A stretch of 64,000 bases of DNA from Porticoccaceae bacterium (GCA_024644595.1 JAHEHL010000001.1:1-64000), one strand, 5' to 3'. Positions 18,217 to 27,804 are shown, counted from the stretch's first letter. The notes: generated from the sequence alone by a model not told the origin. Numbers and translations: made by a program.

Positions 18217-18308
18217 TCGCCTACAGATATTGTTGGTCGCGTATTTGTAGGCGACTGGTGGCGAAGATCTTAAATTAATTTTTTATCAACTCTGCAGAAG
18301 GATTAACT

Positions 18309-18638
18309 ATGTTTTTTATCTCAAATGCCCATGCTCAATCAGGTGCTCCGGCAGGAGATCCTGGGCTGACCGGCTCTCTGATCATGTTTGGTGGCCTGTT
18401 TATCTTTATGTACCTGTTTATTATTCGCCCCCAGCGTAAGCGGCAGAAAGAGCATAACGATTTGTTAACAGGACTGAGCAAAGGTGATGAGGTCACTATG
18501 ACCAGTGGTATTCTAGGTAAGGTCACCAAGATTGAGGGCGATTACGTGGTGGTTGAGGTCAATGACAAGCTGGAACTTAAATTTCAGAAGTCGGCGGTTC
18601 ATGCGGTTCTGCCGAAAGGGACTATCAAAGCAATTTGA
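18309..18638 (+). CDS. yajC: Sec translocon accessory protein YajC
   Basis: Small inner-membrane partner of the SecDF protein export complex. The 109-residue protein has a short N-terminus ending in AHAQ, one membrane segment (about 23-41) followed by the hallmark RPQRKRQKEH, and a cytoplasmic domain with KGDEVTMTSGILGKV. yajC normally sits between tgt and secD. Here neither is adjacent, so the gene stands alone between bcp and a D-cysteine desulfhydrase and ends at its own terminator. Shine-Dalgarno AGAAGGA is present. Confidence 0.93.
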   Translation: MFFISNAHAQSGAPAGDPGLTGSLIMFGGLFIFMYLFIIRPQRKRQKEHNDLLTGLSKGDEVTMTSGILGKVTKIEGDYVVVEVNDKLELKFQKSAVHAVLPKGTIKAI

Positions 18639-18652
18639 TCCGCTACTTATAA

Positions 18653-18676
18653 AAGGCCGCAAGTGCGGCCTTTTTT
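18653..18676 (+). terminator. Rho-independent terminator after yajC
   Basis: Stem AAGGCCGC/GCGGCCTT with a 4-nt loop and a T run, 14 bp after the yajC stop. Confidence 0.92.
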
Positions 18677-18714
18677 GATGTCAGTTGCGATGACTATTTT
18701 GGTAGCATAAGACG

Positions 18715-19698
18715 ATGATTGACTATCCTGAAAAACTCGACCTGGCGCAGACGCCAACACCATTTTATTCGCTGGATCGACTTTCCGAGCGACTCGGCGG
18801 TCCACGAATCTGGATTAAGCGTGATGACTTAACCGGAGCAGCGACTTCAGGTAATAAAATTCGCAAGCTCGAGTTTCTCTTTGCAGAAGCCCTCGCAAGC
18901 GGTTGTGATACGGTTATTACCTCTGGTGGTGTTCAATCCAATCACTGCCGTGCCGTGGCAGTTCTTGGTGCCCAATTGGGACTCAAGGTCCACTTGCTGT
19001 TACGCTCAGATATTGCACCTCAACCGGTAGGTAACTTACTTCTGGATCAACTCGCGGGCGCGACGATCAGCCACTACAGTGTTGCCGAATTCGAGCAGCT
19101 GGATCGGCTTTTTGAGCGATGGCAGTCACATTACACTGACCTTGGTAGCAGGGCCTATTCGATCCCCACCGGCGGCAGCAACGGCACCGGTATGTGGGGT
19201 TATATCGCTGCCGCTGAGGAGCTTTCCAGAGACTTCCAGCGAGAGGGCATAGTAACAGCCCAGATTGTTCATGCGACGGGCTCTGGCGGCACTCAGGCGG
19301 GCTTGATGCTCGGGTGTTATCTCCATCAACTGAATGCCAGTGTTAAAGCCTATGCGGTGTGTGATGACAATGCGTATTTTACCGACAAGGTGCGAGCAGA
19401 TCTGCAGCAGTGGCAGAGTCAATACAGCCCGGAGACGGACATTTCGATCCTGCAGGCAGATACCTGTGATCAGTACGTCGGACCAGCGTATGGGGTCGCC
19501 GGCGAGGAAATTTTCACTATGATCAAACAGATCGCTGCAAGTGACGGTATCTTGCTTGACCCGGTTTACACAGGGAAAGCGTTCTACGGCATGATAGAAG
19601 ATATTAAACAGAGTAAATTTACGGCCAATGATATTGTTTTTGTTCATACCGGTGGGCTGTTCGGATTATTTGCTCAGCAACAACAACTTGGCTATTAA
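18715..19698 (+). CDS. D-cysteine desulfhydrase / ACC deaminase family PLP enzyme
   Basis: PLP fold-type II enzyme, probably D-cysteine desulfhydrase (D-cysteine to pyruvate, sulphide and ammonia). 1-aminocyclopropane-1-carboxylate deaminase is the main alternative. The 327-residue protein has the PLP lysine Lys48 in TSGNKIRKLEF and the catalytic SGGVQSNHCRA (Ser75). The PLP phosphate loop is ATGSGGTQAGL. The AGCS family transporter starts 33 bp downstream, suggesting import of a small amino acid followed by its breakdown. Confidence 0.82.
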   Translation: MIDYPEKLDLAQTPTPFYSLDRLSERLGGPRIWIKRDDLTGAATSGNKIRKLEFLFAEALASGCDTVITSGGVQSNHCRAVAVLGAQLGLKVHLLLRSDIAPQPVGNLLLDQLAGATISHYSVAEFEQLDRLFERWQSHYTDLGSRAYSIPTGGSNGTGMWGYIAAAEELSRDFQREGIVTAQIVHATGSGGTQAGLMLGCYLHQLNASVKAYAVCDDNAYFTDKVRADLQQWQSQYSPETDISILQADTCDQYVGPAYGVAGEEIFTMIKQIAASDGILLDPVYTGKAFYGMIEDIKQSKFTANDIVFVHTGGLFGLFAQQQQLGY

Positions 19699-19731
19699 AA
19701 TAAAAATTAGAATAAAAATAAGGGGCGGATA

Positions 19732-21102
19732 ATGTTTGAACAGGTAATCGACAATATCAATGAATTGGTCTGGGGTCCGGTTATGCTGATTCTGTTACTT
19801 GGAACAGGCATCTATCTATCGATCGGTCTCAAGGGGATAAGCGTAACACGGATTCCCTACGCCTTTGGCCAGCTCTTCAAGGGACGCAAAGGCAGCGGAG
19901 AAGGGGAAATCAGTCCCTTTAATGCGCTGATGACAGCGCTGTCGTCGACGGTAGGCACCGGTAATATTGCCGGCGTTGCTACGGCAATCGGTATTGGTGG
20001 CCCGGGCGCACTGTTTTGGATGTGGTGCACTGCACTGGTGGGGTTGGCAACCAAATTTGCCGAGGCGGTGCTGGCGGTTCATTTTCGTGAAACTGATGAG
20101 TTAGGCAAGAAAGTCGGCGGGCCGATGTACTACATCAAGAATGGTCTCGGCAAAAAATGGGCATGGCTCGGCGCAGCGTTTGCGTTATTTGGTTCGCTGG
20201 CTGGCTTTGGTCTTGCCAACACTGTCCAGTCAAATGCGGTGTCTCAAGTGTTGCAGACCAATTTTAATGTGCCGACTCTGGTCAGTGGCATTGTTATGTC
20301 TGTGCTGGTAGCGATTGTGCTATTAGGTGGCATCAAACGAATTGCCGAAGTAGCAGGTAAGTTGGTGCCGTTTATGGCAATCACCTACGTCACTGCAACG
20401 CTGTGCATTCTAATCCTCAATGCAGGCGAGCTGCCCGCGGCGATTAGCTTGATTGTTGATAGTGCGTTCAACGGTACTGCTGCCACTGGCGGCTTTGCCG
20501 GTGCTGCGGTAATGCTGGCGCTGCGTATGGGCGTGGCGCGAGGTATCTTTTCTAACGAATCTGGTCTCGGCTCAGCACCGATTGCTCATGCTGCAGCGGA
20601 GACCAACAGCCCAGTACGGCAGGGCACTATTGCCATGTTGGGCACCTTTATTGATACGCTGGTTATCTGCACCATGACTGGTCTGGTTTTAGTGGTTACC
20701 GGGGTTTGGAGTGGTGAGCCGCAGGGCGCAGCGATGACTCTGTCAGCGTTTAAAGCCGAATTGCCCTATGGTGATATTATCCTCTCGCTGTGTATTGTGT
20801 TGTTTGCCTTTACCACTATGCTGGGCTGGAGTTATTACGGAGAGCGCTGTGCAGAGTTTCTGCTAGGTCCAAAGATAATTATGCCGTTTCGGGTGCTATG
20901 GGTTATTGGTATTTTCTTGGGTACGCAGATGAGCCTGGGTTTGGTGTGGAAGATGTCCGATGCGCTCAACGGTATGATGGCTATTCCGAACCTGATTGCG
21001 TTGATATTGCTTGCTCCTGTGGTGTTCCGTCTTAGCCGGGAGTACTTCAGTGCAGAGCAATTCGAGGCAGATAAAAGTGCGTCGTCTCACAATGCAGGGT
21101 AG
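19732..21102 (+). CDS. AGCS family alanine/glycine:cation symporter
   Basis: Sodium- or proton-coupled importer of small neutral amino acids (alanine, glycine, sometimes D-alanine) in the inner membrane. The 456-residue protein has about eleven hydrophobic segments, the family signature FNALMTALSSTVGTGNIAGV at about residue 63, and FSNESGLGSAPIAHAAAETN around residue 275. Shine-Dalgarno AAGGGGCGG precedes the ATG. Its substrate is inferred from the adjoining D-cysteine desulfhydrase and is not proven. Confidence 0.9.
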   Translation: MFEQVIDNINELVWGPVMLILLLGTGIYLSIGLKGISVTRIPYAFGQLFKGRKGSGEGEISPFNALMTALSSTVGTGNIAGVATAIGIGGPGALFWMWCTALVGLATKFAEAVLAVHFRETDELGKKVGGPMYYIKNGLGKKWAWLGAAFALFGSLAGFGLANTVQSNAVSQVLQTNFNVPTLVSGIVMSVLVAIVLLGGIKRIAEVAGKLVPFMAITYVTATLCILILNAGELPAAISLIVDSAFNGTAATGGFAGAAVMLALRMGVARGIFSNESGLGSAPIAHAAAETNSPVRQGTIAMLGTFIDTLVICTMTGLVLVVTGVWSGEPQGAAMTLSAFKAELPYGDIILSLCIVLFAFTTMLGWSYYGERCAEFLLGPKIIMPFRVLWVIGIFLGTQMSLGLVWKMSDALNGMMAIPNLIALILLAPVVFRLSREYFSAEQFEADKSASSHNAG

Positions 21103-21186
21103 TCTGAGAATGTTGGTGCAAAGCCCTATGCTGGGACAAATACCGTTTACAATCGATTTGTTAGTAGCTGTGAGTCAGAGTGAAAA

Positions 21187-22095
21187 ATGTCTGAATTAAA
21201 AGGTCCAAAGCTGGTCATCGCGATTTCCTCGACCGCGTTGTTCGATATGCGTGAGAGTCATGAGATATATGAAACTCAAGGCGTTGCTGCGTATTCGATG
21301 TATCAGCGCGAGCATGAGGACGATATTCTCGAGCCCGGGGAAGCCTTTCCACTAGTCACCAAACTATTGCGTATCAATGAAAAACTTGGTGGTGAGCCTC
21401 GCGTTGAAGTGATTTTGCTGTCGCGCAATTCGGCTGATACCGGGCTGCGGGTGTTTAACTCCATTGCCCACTATGGATTAAATATAACTCGTGCTGCTTT
21501 TTCTGGTGGCAAATCGCCATACAGATATGTCTCGGCCTTTGCCTGCCATTTATTTCTCTCTACTAATGCGCAGGATGTTCGCAGTGCGCTCGATAGCGGC
21601 ATGGCAGCGGCCACGCTATTGCCATCTCAGAAGGGGCCCAGCGCATCGGATGAATTACGTTTTGCTTTTGATGGTGATGCCGTGCTGTTCTCCGATGCGT
21701 CGGAGAGAATATTTAAAGAGCGCGGTCTCGATGCCTTTACTGCAAATGAAAAAGCCTCGGCCCACACCCCCCTCGACGCCGGTCCGTTCAAAATTTTTCT
21801 GCAGACCTTGCACAGTTTACAAGCGGAGTTTCCGGTAGATGAATGTCCGATTCGCACAGCGCTGGTGACGGCCCGGGCTGCACCTGCTCACGAGCGGGTG
21901 GTACGGACGTTGCGTGAGTGGGGTATCCGTATTGATGAGAGCCTTTTTCTCGGAGGCCTCAGTAAAGGTGATTTCCTCAAATCATTCGGTGCTGATGTCT
22001 TCTTTGACGATCAGCAGGTGCACTGTAGTTCAGCCAGTGAGCACGTTGCCACTGGGCACGTGCCACACGGAGTTGCCAATGAGTCAGATAACTGA
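21187..22095 (+). CDS. Cytosolic 5'-nucleotidase family protein
   Basis: Member of the 5'-nucleotidase family related to eukaryotic cN-I enzymes (PF06189), expected to dephosphorylate nucleoside monophosphates. The 302-residue protein has the N-terminal VIAISSTALFDMRESHEIYE with the nucleophile Asp, VILLSRNSADTGLRVFNSI, the FDGDAVLFSD motif and a C-terminal LGGLSKGDFLKSFGADVFFDDQ acidic site. It follows the AGCS gene by 84 bp. Actual nucleotide preference cannot be read from sequence. Confidence 0.82.
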   Translation: MSELKGPKLVIAISSTALFDMRESHEIYETQGVAAYSMYQREHEDDILEPGEAFPLVTKLLRINEKLGGEPRVEVILLSRNSADTGLRVFNSIAHYGLNITRAAFSGGKSPYRYVSAFACHLFLSTNAQDVRSALDSGMAAATLLPSQKGPSASDELRFAFDGDAVLFSDASERIFKERGLDAFTANEKASAHTPLDAGPFKIFLQTLHSLQAEFPVDECPIRTALVTARAAPAHERVVRTLREWGIRIDESLFLGGLSKGDFLKSFGADVFFDDQQVHCSSASEHVATGHVPHGVANESDN

Positions 22096-22123
22096 TTCTG
22101 TTGTTTGAACAGGATTCCCGTCT

Positions 22124-22375
22124 GTGGCCGTTTTGCGTTCAAGAAAATTTCAGCAGCACAGCGATGAGGAGATTCTCACGCGCTACGCCAATAGCCCGAC
22201 AGGGGAAGAATTGTATTTCCTGCTGGTTGAGATTGAAGAGCGCAATCTGCGTGACCGGGCCGATATCGCCGTTGCAGAAAACCGCAAGCGATCGCGCCAC
22301 TCCATTCTCTATTATCTCTTTTATGCGTTGATGTTCGGCTTCTTTCTGTTGCGTTTTGGTGGCGATTTTATTTAA
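22124..22375 (+). CDS. Small single-pass membrane protein, unknown function
   Basis: I do not recognise a family. The 83-residue product from GTG 22124 has a charged N-terminal part containing an acidic helix (ELYFLLVEIEERNLRDRAD), a basic RKRSRH stretch, and one C-terminal membrane segment (about 63-80), so it should be C-terminally anchored in the inner membrane. It starts 28 bp after the nucleotidase stop and is probably co-transcribed with it. It ends 11 bp from the convergent TauE gene. The non-ATG start and short length leave some doubt, but base composition and the amphipathic/TM pattern look coding. Confidence 0.6.
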   Translation: MAVLRSRKFQQHSDEEILTRYANSPTGEELYFLLVEIEERNLRDRADIAVAENRKRSRHSILYYLFYALMFGFFLLRFGGDFI

Positions 22376-22386
22376 GCCTTTAACAC

Positions 22387-23175
22387 TTAGAAAATCGCGA
22401 ATTTAAAGCCCATTCCCAAGAGCAGTGTCGCAATCGCGGTCTGCAAAATATTACTCGGAATCTTGCGCGCCAGATTGGTGCCGATATGAATCGCAGGCAG
22501 AGAGCCAATCAGCAGACAGGCAAGTAGCATAAAGTCGACATTGCCGAGCCAAAACAGATGGCCGAGACCGGCCACCAGAGTAAGTGGTACCGCATGGGCA
22601 ATATCGGTACCGACTATTTGTAGTGCAGGCATTCGAGGATAGAGTACTAGCAATACAGCTGCGCAAAAGGCCCCGGCGCCCACCGAGGACAAGGTGACAA
22701 AGACACCCAGAAAGAGTCCGACCAGAAAAATGATTGTGTCAGTATGGCGATCAAAAAAGCCGCCCACTGTTTTCGGTACAATCTCGGTTGGGCGACGCAG
22801 ACGTCCATTCAGCAAAATCACCGTTGCCGTTAATACCAACATAACACCCAAACTACGGGTAAGAATCGTTTCATATTCTGAAGAGTCACTGAATACCTGT
22901 CTGAGAAACAGTGCAGTGAGTATCGATGCAGGCACGCTTCCCGCCGCGAGAATTGCTACCGTGCGCCACTGGATGCTCTTTTGTTTGCTATGGCTGACGA
23001 CCCCACCGGCTTTGGTCACCGCGGCGTATAGTAGATCTGTACCAATGGCAACATTGTAGGGAAAGCCAAACAGGATAAGTAGTGGTGTCATGAGCGAACC
23101 ACCGCCAACACCGGTTAAGCCAATGGCCAGGCCAACCGCGCCACCTGCGGCGATATAGAGCAAGATATCAGTCAT
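22387..23175 (-). CDS. TauE/SafE family sulfite/organosulfur exporter
   Basis: Inner-membrane permease of the TauE/SafE (DUF81) family, associated with export of sulfite or sulfonates. The 262-residue protein has about eight hydrophobic segments and the two family glycine-rich repeats: AVGLAIGLTGVGGGSLMTPL near the N-terminus and GVFVTLSSVGAGAFCAAVL in the second half. It is divergent from cysB with a 256-bp spacer, and the context with cysB and cysH supports a role in sulphur metabolism. The transported molecule is not known. Confidence 0.88.
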   Translation of the reverse strand: MTDILLYIAAGGAVGLAIGLTGVGGGSLMTPLLILFGFPYNVAIGTDLLYAAVTKAGGVVSHSKQKSIQWRTVAILAAGSVPASILTALFLRQVFSDSSEYETILTRSLGVMLVLTATVILLNGRLRRPTEIVPKTVGGFFDRHTDTIIFLVGLFLGVFVTLSSVGAGAFCAAVLLVLYPRMPALQIVGTDIAHAVPLTLVAGLGHLFWLGNVDFMLLACLLIGSLPAIHIGTNLARKIPSNILQTAIATLLLGMGFKFAIF

Positions 23176-23290
23176 GTATTATCCGTAAGTGAGTGATTGG
23201 CGGCTAGTCTGAGATTGCTGTAACAGTGGCCGACGATCTAATCGCAACAGTCACCTTAGCAAGCTTCGGGTATTCTCTGAAGGAATAGTT

Positions 23291-23320
23291 TTGTATATTT
23301 TTATAGCTTTTTCGTATAGT
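23291..23320 (+). promoter_or_regulatory. Putative cysB promoter
   Basis: TTGTAT (23291-23296), 18-bp spacer, TATAGT (23315-23320), leaving a leader of about 105 nt before cysB. The surrounding A/T-rich DNA could also bind CysB, which autoregulates in enterics. That part is inference. Confidence 0.45.
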
Positions 23321-23410
23321 AAGAGGTATGTTTTGACGTTGAGTAGGAATTGGGTACACTCAAAATTAGCTTAACCAACCTTCTGTGTGGTCGCTCCAAG
23401 GCTGCGCTGA

Positions 23411-24406
<996 letters not shown>

Positions 24407-24540
24407 AAGTTACAGTCTCAGTTTAATTGAAATCGGGGACACTGGGATGGAGTAGAAAAGCGTACTTCAACACATGACAGCTGTCCGAGCGCAGGGAGTA
24501 ATACCTGCAATGACATCAATGGCGTAAAGCTGATGATTAT

Positions 24541-24873
24541 CTATAAAAAATCCAGATCGTTATCGTTGATGATTTCTGCGAGCTCTTCCTCTTCGCTGGT
24601 TTCTGCGTCGAGGACCTCTTTTACAAACTTGAAGTAAATGGTGTAAATCACAGGGTCCGCACCCTCGTGTTCGACAATAAAGAAAGGGGCCCGATCAATG
24701 TTGTAGTGAGCCGCCAGCAGCATCCCTTCAGACTGGTCATCGGCTTCATCGGCAATCACAATTCGATCAATTTGCGAAAGCTGGCCTGTAGCGCGCATTT
24801 TGTCTTCGACCTCACGGCATTTTTTACACAGAGAACCATCGGCAAAGATTTTCTTAACTAAGGTGATTTTCAT
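24541..24873 (-). CDS. CxxC thioredoxin-fold-like protein linked to CysH
   Basis: 110-residue protein from ATG 24873, 20 bp after the cysH stop and probably co-transcribed. The sequence fits a reduced thioredoxin fold: beta strand ITLVKK, redox-type motif Cys16-Lys-Lys-Cys19 at the start of a helix, strand IDRIVIAD, then a cis-proline-like APFFIVE (Pro63), a strand pair and a strongly acidic C-terminal tail (SEEEELAEIINDNDLDFL). It is not a standard thioredoxin (no WCGPC) or glutaredoxin (no CPYC). I infer a role as a redox partner of the reductase. The function is unproven. A longer upstream start in the same frame would overlap cysH and is less likely. Confidence 0.75.
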   Translation of the reverse strand: MKITLVKKIFADGSLCKKCREVEDKMRATGQLSQIDRIVIADEADDQSEGMLLAAHYNIDRAPFFIVEHEGADPVIYTIYFKFVKEVLDAETSEEEELAEIINDNDLDFL

Positions 24874-24893
24874 TCCACTTTCGCTCAATTTTT

Positions 24894-25619
24894 TTACTTT
24901 GCGATATTCACCGCATGCAGTCCGCACTCTTTCTTGGTCGCTTCCTCCCACCACCAGCGCCCCTCACGTTCGTGCTGGCCGGGACCAGTCGGACGCGTGC
25001 ACGGCTCACAGCCGATGCTGACAAAGCCTTGATCATGAAGCGCGTTGTAGGGCACATTATTTTCACGGATATAATCCCAGACCTGCTTTGAGGTCCAGTT
25101 GGCCAAGGGATTGAACTTGGTCAGTGATTCATTGGGGCGGGCAAAGGCCTTGTCGTCTTGAATAACGGGAACGTCGGCGCGGGTTCCAGGACTCTGATCA
25201 CGCCGCTGGCCAGTAATCCAGGCGTCCACTGTCAACAACTGCTTACGCAGCGGAGCGATCTTCCGAATCCCACAGCACTCTTTATGATCGTCTTCGTAGA
25301 AACTGAATAGGCCTTTTGCTTTAACTAACTGTTCAACCTTGCTCGCCTCCGGCATAACCACATCGATATCAATGCTGTAATGCTTGCGGATGGTTTCTAT
25401 AAATTGATAAGTCTCGGCGTGAAGACGGCCTGTGTCGAGAGAAAAAACCTGAAAACGCTTGCCAATCTTGGCGGCCATATCAATCAGTACAACATCTTCG
25501 GCACCGCTAAATGAAATGGCTATATTGTCAAAGCTCTCTACTGCGTAGCGGATAATTTCTTGTGGCGACTGCGTAGCGAGTTGAGTATCTAAATCAACGA
25601 TATTGGGTAGGGCACTCAT
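24894..25619 (-). CDS. cysH: Adenylylsulfate (APS) reductase, [4Fe-4S] type
   Basis: Reduces activated sulphate to sulfite with thiol electrons. The 241-residue protein has the substrate-binding [13 protein letters not shown] and the C-terminal catalytic ECGLH (Cys232). It also has Cys115-Cys116 and Cys204-x2-Cys207, the four cysteines that hold a [4Fe-4S] cluster in APS-specific reductases such as Pseudomonas CysH and that are missing from PAPS-specific E. coli CysH. So APS rather than PAPS is the likely substrate (EC 1.8.4.10). The CxxC protein follows 20 bp later. Confidence 0.93.
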   Translation of the reverse strand: MSALPNIVDLDTQLATQSPQEIIRYAVESFDNIAISFSGAEDVVLIDMAAKIGKRFQVFSLDTGRLHAETYQFIETIRKHYSIDIDVVMPEASKVEQLVKAKGLFSFYEDDHKECCGIRKIAPLRKQLLTVDAWITGQRRDQSPGTRADVPVIQDDKAFARPNESLTKFNPLANWTSKQVWDYIRENNVPYNALHDQGFVSIGCEPCTRPTGPGQHEREGRWWWEEATKKECGLHAVNIAK

Positions 25620-25802
25620 GGTTGTAAGTCCGGCAGGTTGGTAGTGCGAAAACTATAACAAACAGAGGTAAGTAGTAAAAATACTAAGCAGCTATACCTA
25701 TATAACTTTTTGGTTTCAAAATTTGCCAGTTGTTCAAGTCATTGCGTCACTCAGCGCGCCACGTTAAAGTGCCGCTCAAAGCTGACTTTGGGAGTGTTTT
25801 AA

Positions 25803-26420
25803 GTGGAAATTGCGTGCCTTGATTTAGAGGGTGTTCTGGTTCCGGAAATTTGGATCGCGTTTGCAGAAAAAACCGGTATAGACTCGTTGAGAAAAACCAC
25901 CCGTGATGAGCCTGACTACGACGTACTGATGCGTTATCGTCTTGATATTCTTCGTCAACATGGGCTCGGTCTGAATGAGATTCAGGACGTTATCGCAACC
26001 CTTGAACCCCTTCCGGGAGCGATCGATTTTGTCAATTGGCTGCGAGAGCGTTTCCAGGTGGTTATTCTATCGGACACGTTTTATGAGTTCGCCAGCCCGC
26101 TGATGAAGCAACTTGGCTACCCGACCTTGCTCTGCCATAAGCTGGAGACGGGGGAGGATGGTGCAGTTATTGACTATCACCTGCGTCAGGTCAATCCCAA
26201 ACGTCAAGCTGTAGTGGGATTCAAGAGTATGTATTATAGAACCATTGCTGCCGGCGACTCGTATAACGATACAACCATGCTTGCAGAAGCCGATGTGGGG
26301 ATTTTGTTTCACGCGCCACAAAACGTGATTGATGAGTTCCCGCAGTTTCAAGCAGTACAGACTTTTGATGATTTGAAGCGGGCGTTCATTCGCGCCAGCA
26401 ACAGAGACCTCACCCTCTAG
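25803..26420 (+). CDS. thrH: Phosphoserine phosphatase/homoserine phosphotransferase ThrH
   Basis: HAD-superfamily enzyme that dephosphorylates phosphoserine and can pass the phosphate to homoserine, first described in Pseudomonas. The 205-residue protein has the ThrH-type motif I CLDLEGVLVPEIW (Asp7, Glu9), RYRLDIL in the cap, motif II Ser in VILSDTFYEF, and motif IV AGDSYNDTTML. The start is GTG 25803 with a good Shine-Dalgarno (GGGAG). No obvious operon partner is adjacent. Confidence 0.92.
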   Translation: MEIACLDLEGVLVPEIWIAFAEKTGIDSLRKTTRDEPDYDVLMRYRLDILRQHGLGLNEIQDVIATLEPLPGAIDFVNWLRERFQVVILSDTFYEFASPLMKQLGYPTLLCHKLETGEDGAVIDYHLRQVNPKRQAVVGFKSMYYRTIAAGDSYNDTTMLAEADVGILFHAPQNVIDEFPQFQAVQTFDDLKRAFIRASNRDLTL

Positions 26421-26503
26421 AAGAGATAATGGTAGACGTTGTTATTAGCTGACTTTAGGTTTCTAATAGCGCTCCTTGGACATTGAGTAACCATGTTGTT
26501 TAT

Positions 26504-27202
26504 ATGAATAGCAAAACCTCCAGTGCAGAAAGGATCCGTGAGAAGAAGAAAGTGTTTCTTCTGCGCGAGCAGAAAATTATCGATGCTGCGCTGGCGCTGT
26601 TTCTCGATGACGGCATTGATCGCGTTACCGTTTCGAGTATCGCTGCCAGGGCGGGTATTGGTAAGGGTACAGTTTACAAACATTTTTTGACCAAAAACGA
26701 AATTCTTGTTCGCATTATGCTCGACTATGAGGAGAGCATTACCAAGCGTGTGGCTGAGGGTGTCGCCCTTTCTGAAGCCGGTGAGTCTGGTGCCGCGGCT
26801 AAAGCCTATTTCGAATCTCGCCTTGCTCGTCCTGAACTGGATCGTTTGGTACAGCACCTGGAGGTGCGTCTGGGTGATGCCGAAGATGTCGCCGATCAGC
26901 TCGAGCAATTGCATGTGATGCGACGCTCCAATGAAGACTCGCTCAACAGTATGATTACGCGCTTGATTGATCGCGGTGTTCTTGAGGATGTGCCGCCCCA
27001 TTACCATTACCTAGCGTGCTGGGCGCTGGCCCAAGGGGCAGTGGAGTTGTGCTTCAGTCGCAGTTGGAATTACCGGCTCGACAGTGACGATTTAATGAAA
27101 TTTATTACTGGCGTCGGCGTAACCATGGGCAATCGCGGTCAGTACCGCAACCTGTCGGATAGTAAAGCATCGGCTGCCAAGCCCGCTGTTGATAACAAGT
27201 AG
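26504..27202 (+). CDS. TetR family transcriptional regulator
   Basis: N-terminal TetR-type HTH (REQKIIDAALALFLDDG ... VSSIAARAGIGKGTVYKHF) followed by a helical ligand domain. It is about 232 residues from ATG 26504. A TTG seven codons upstream is possible. The gene pairs with a DUF1285 gene 8 bp downstream, an association also seen in other gammaproteobacteria. The ligand and targets are unknown. Confidence 0.87.
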   Translation: MNSKTSSAERIREKKKVFLLREQKIIDAALALFLDDGIDRVTVSSIAARAGIGKGTVYKHFLTKNEILVRIMLDYEESITKRVAEGVALSEAGESGAAAKAYFESRLARPELDRLVQHLEVRLGDAEDVADQLEQLHVMRRSNEDSLNSMITRLIDRGVLEDVPPHYHYLACWALAQGAVELCFSRSWNYRLDSDDLMKFITGVGVTMGNRGQYRNLSDSKASAAKPAVDNK

Positions 27203-27210
27203 GCGTTCTC

Positions 27211-27780
27211 GTGCCTTCCGCTTTAGACACTTTGTTTGCCGACTTGCTTGCATTACAGCAGGAGAGTGCAGAAGCCATTCCCCCAATACATCTTTGGACT
27301 CCCGATCTAAGCGGCGATATTGATATCTTTGTCGATCGTCAAGGTCGCTGGATTCATGAAGGCGGTGAAATTAAACGGCCCGCTTTGGTAAAACTATTTG
27401 CTTCTATTCTGATCTGGGAAGAGGGAGATTATTTTCTTGTCACGCCGGTCGAAAAATGGCGTATTCGGGTCGAGGTAGCGCCCTTGTTTGTGGTTGCGGC
27501 TAGACGTGAGACGCGCGATGCTGTGCAGGCGATTGTGCTGACTACAGCAACGGATGATCAGGTTTTAGTGGACGCTCAGCATCCCTTGTGGCTGGGACCG
27601 CAATCAGATTCTGGAGAGGCATTGCCAATGGTTACTGTGCGGAACAGCATTCAGGCTTTGATTAGTCGAAATGTCTTCTATCAGTTGGTTGATTGGGCAG
27701 CAGAGGAAGCTGATATCAACAGCTGTTCAGAATTATTTATTAGTAGTATGGGTTCGCGCTTTAGTTTGGGCCAGCTCTGA
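27211..27780 (+). CDS. DUF1285 family protein
   Basis: Conserved protein of unknown function. The 189-residue product from GTG 27211 matches the family pattern: PPIHLWTPDLSGDIDIFVDRQGRW, then GGEIKRPALVKLFASIL, and LVTPVEKWRIRVEVAPLF. No signal peptide or membrane segment is seen, so it should be cytoplasmic. It starts 8 bp after the TetR gene and is likely co-transcribed with it. It ends at a bidirectional terminator shared with the ETF dehydrogenase gene. Confidence 0.85.
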   Translation: MPSALDTLFADLLALQQESAEAIPPIHLWTPDLSGDIDIFVDRQGRWIHEGGEIKRPALVKLFASILIWEEGDYFLVTPVEKWRIRVEVAPLFVVAARRETRDAVQAIVLTTATDDQVLVDAQHPLWLGPQSDSGEALPMVTVRNSIQALISRNVFYQLVDWAAEEADINSCSELFISSMGSRFSLGQL

Positions 27781-27804
27781 TCGCTTTGCGATGTGTTGCT
27801 GATA

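Noticed and set aside
26417-27007. Minus-strand open frame of 196 codons opposite the TetR gene
   Set aside because: The plus strand encodes a clear TetR HTH over the same bases. The antisense frame shows no domain and no start signal.
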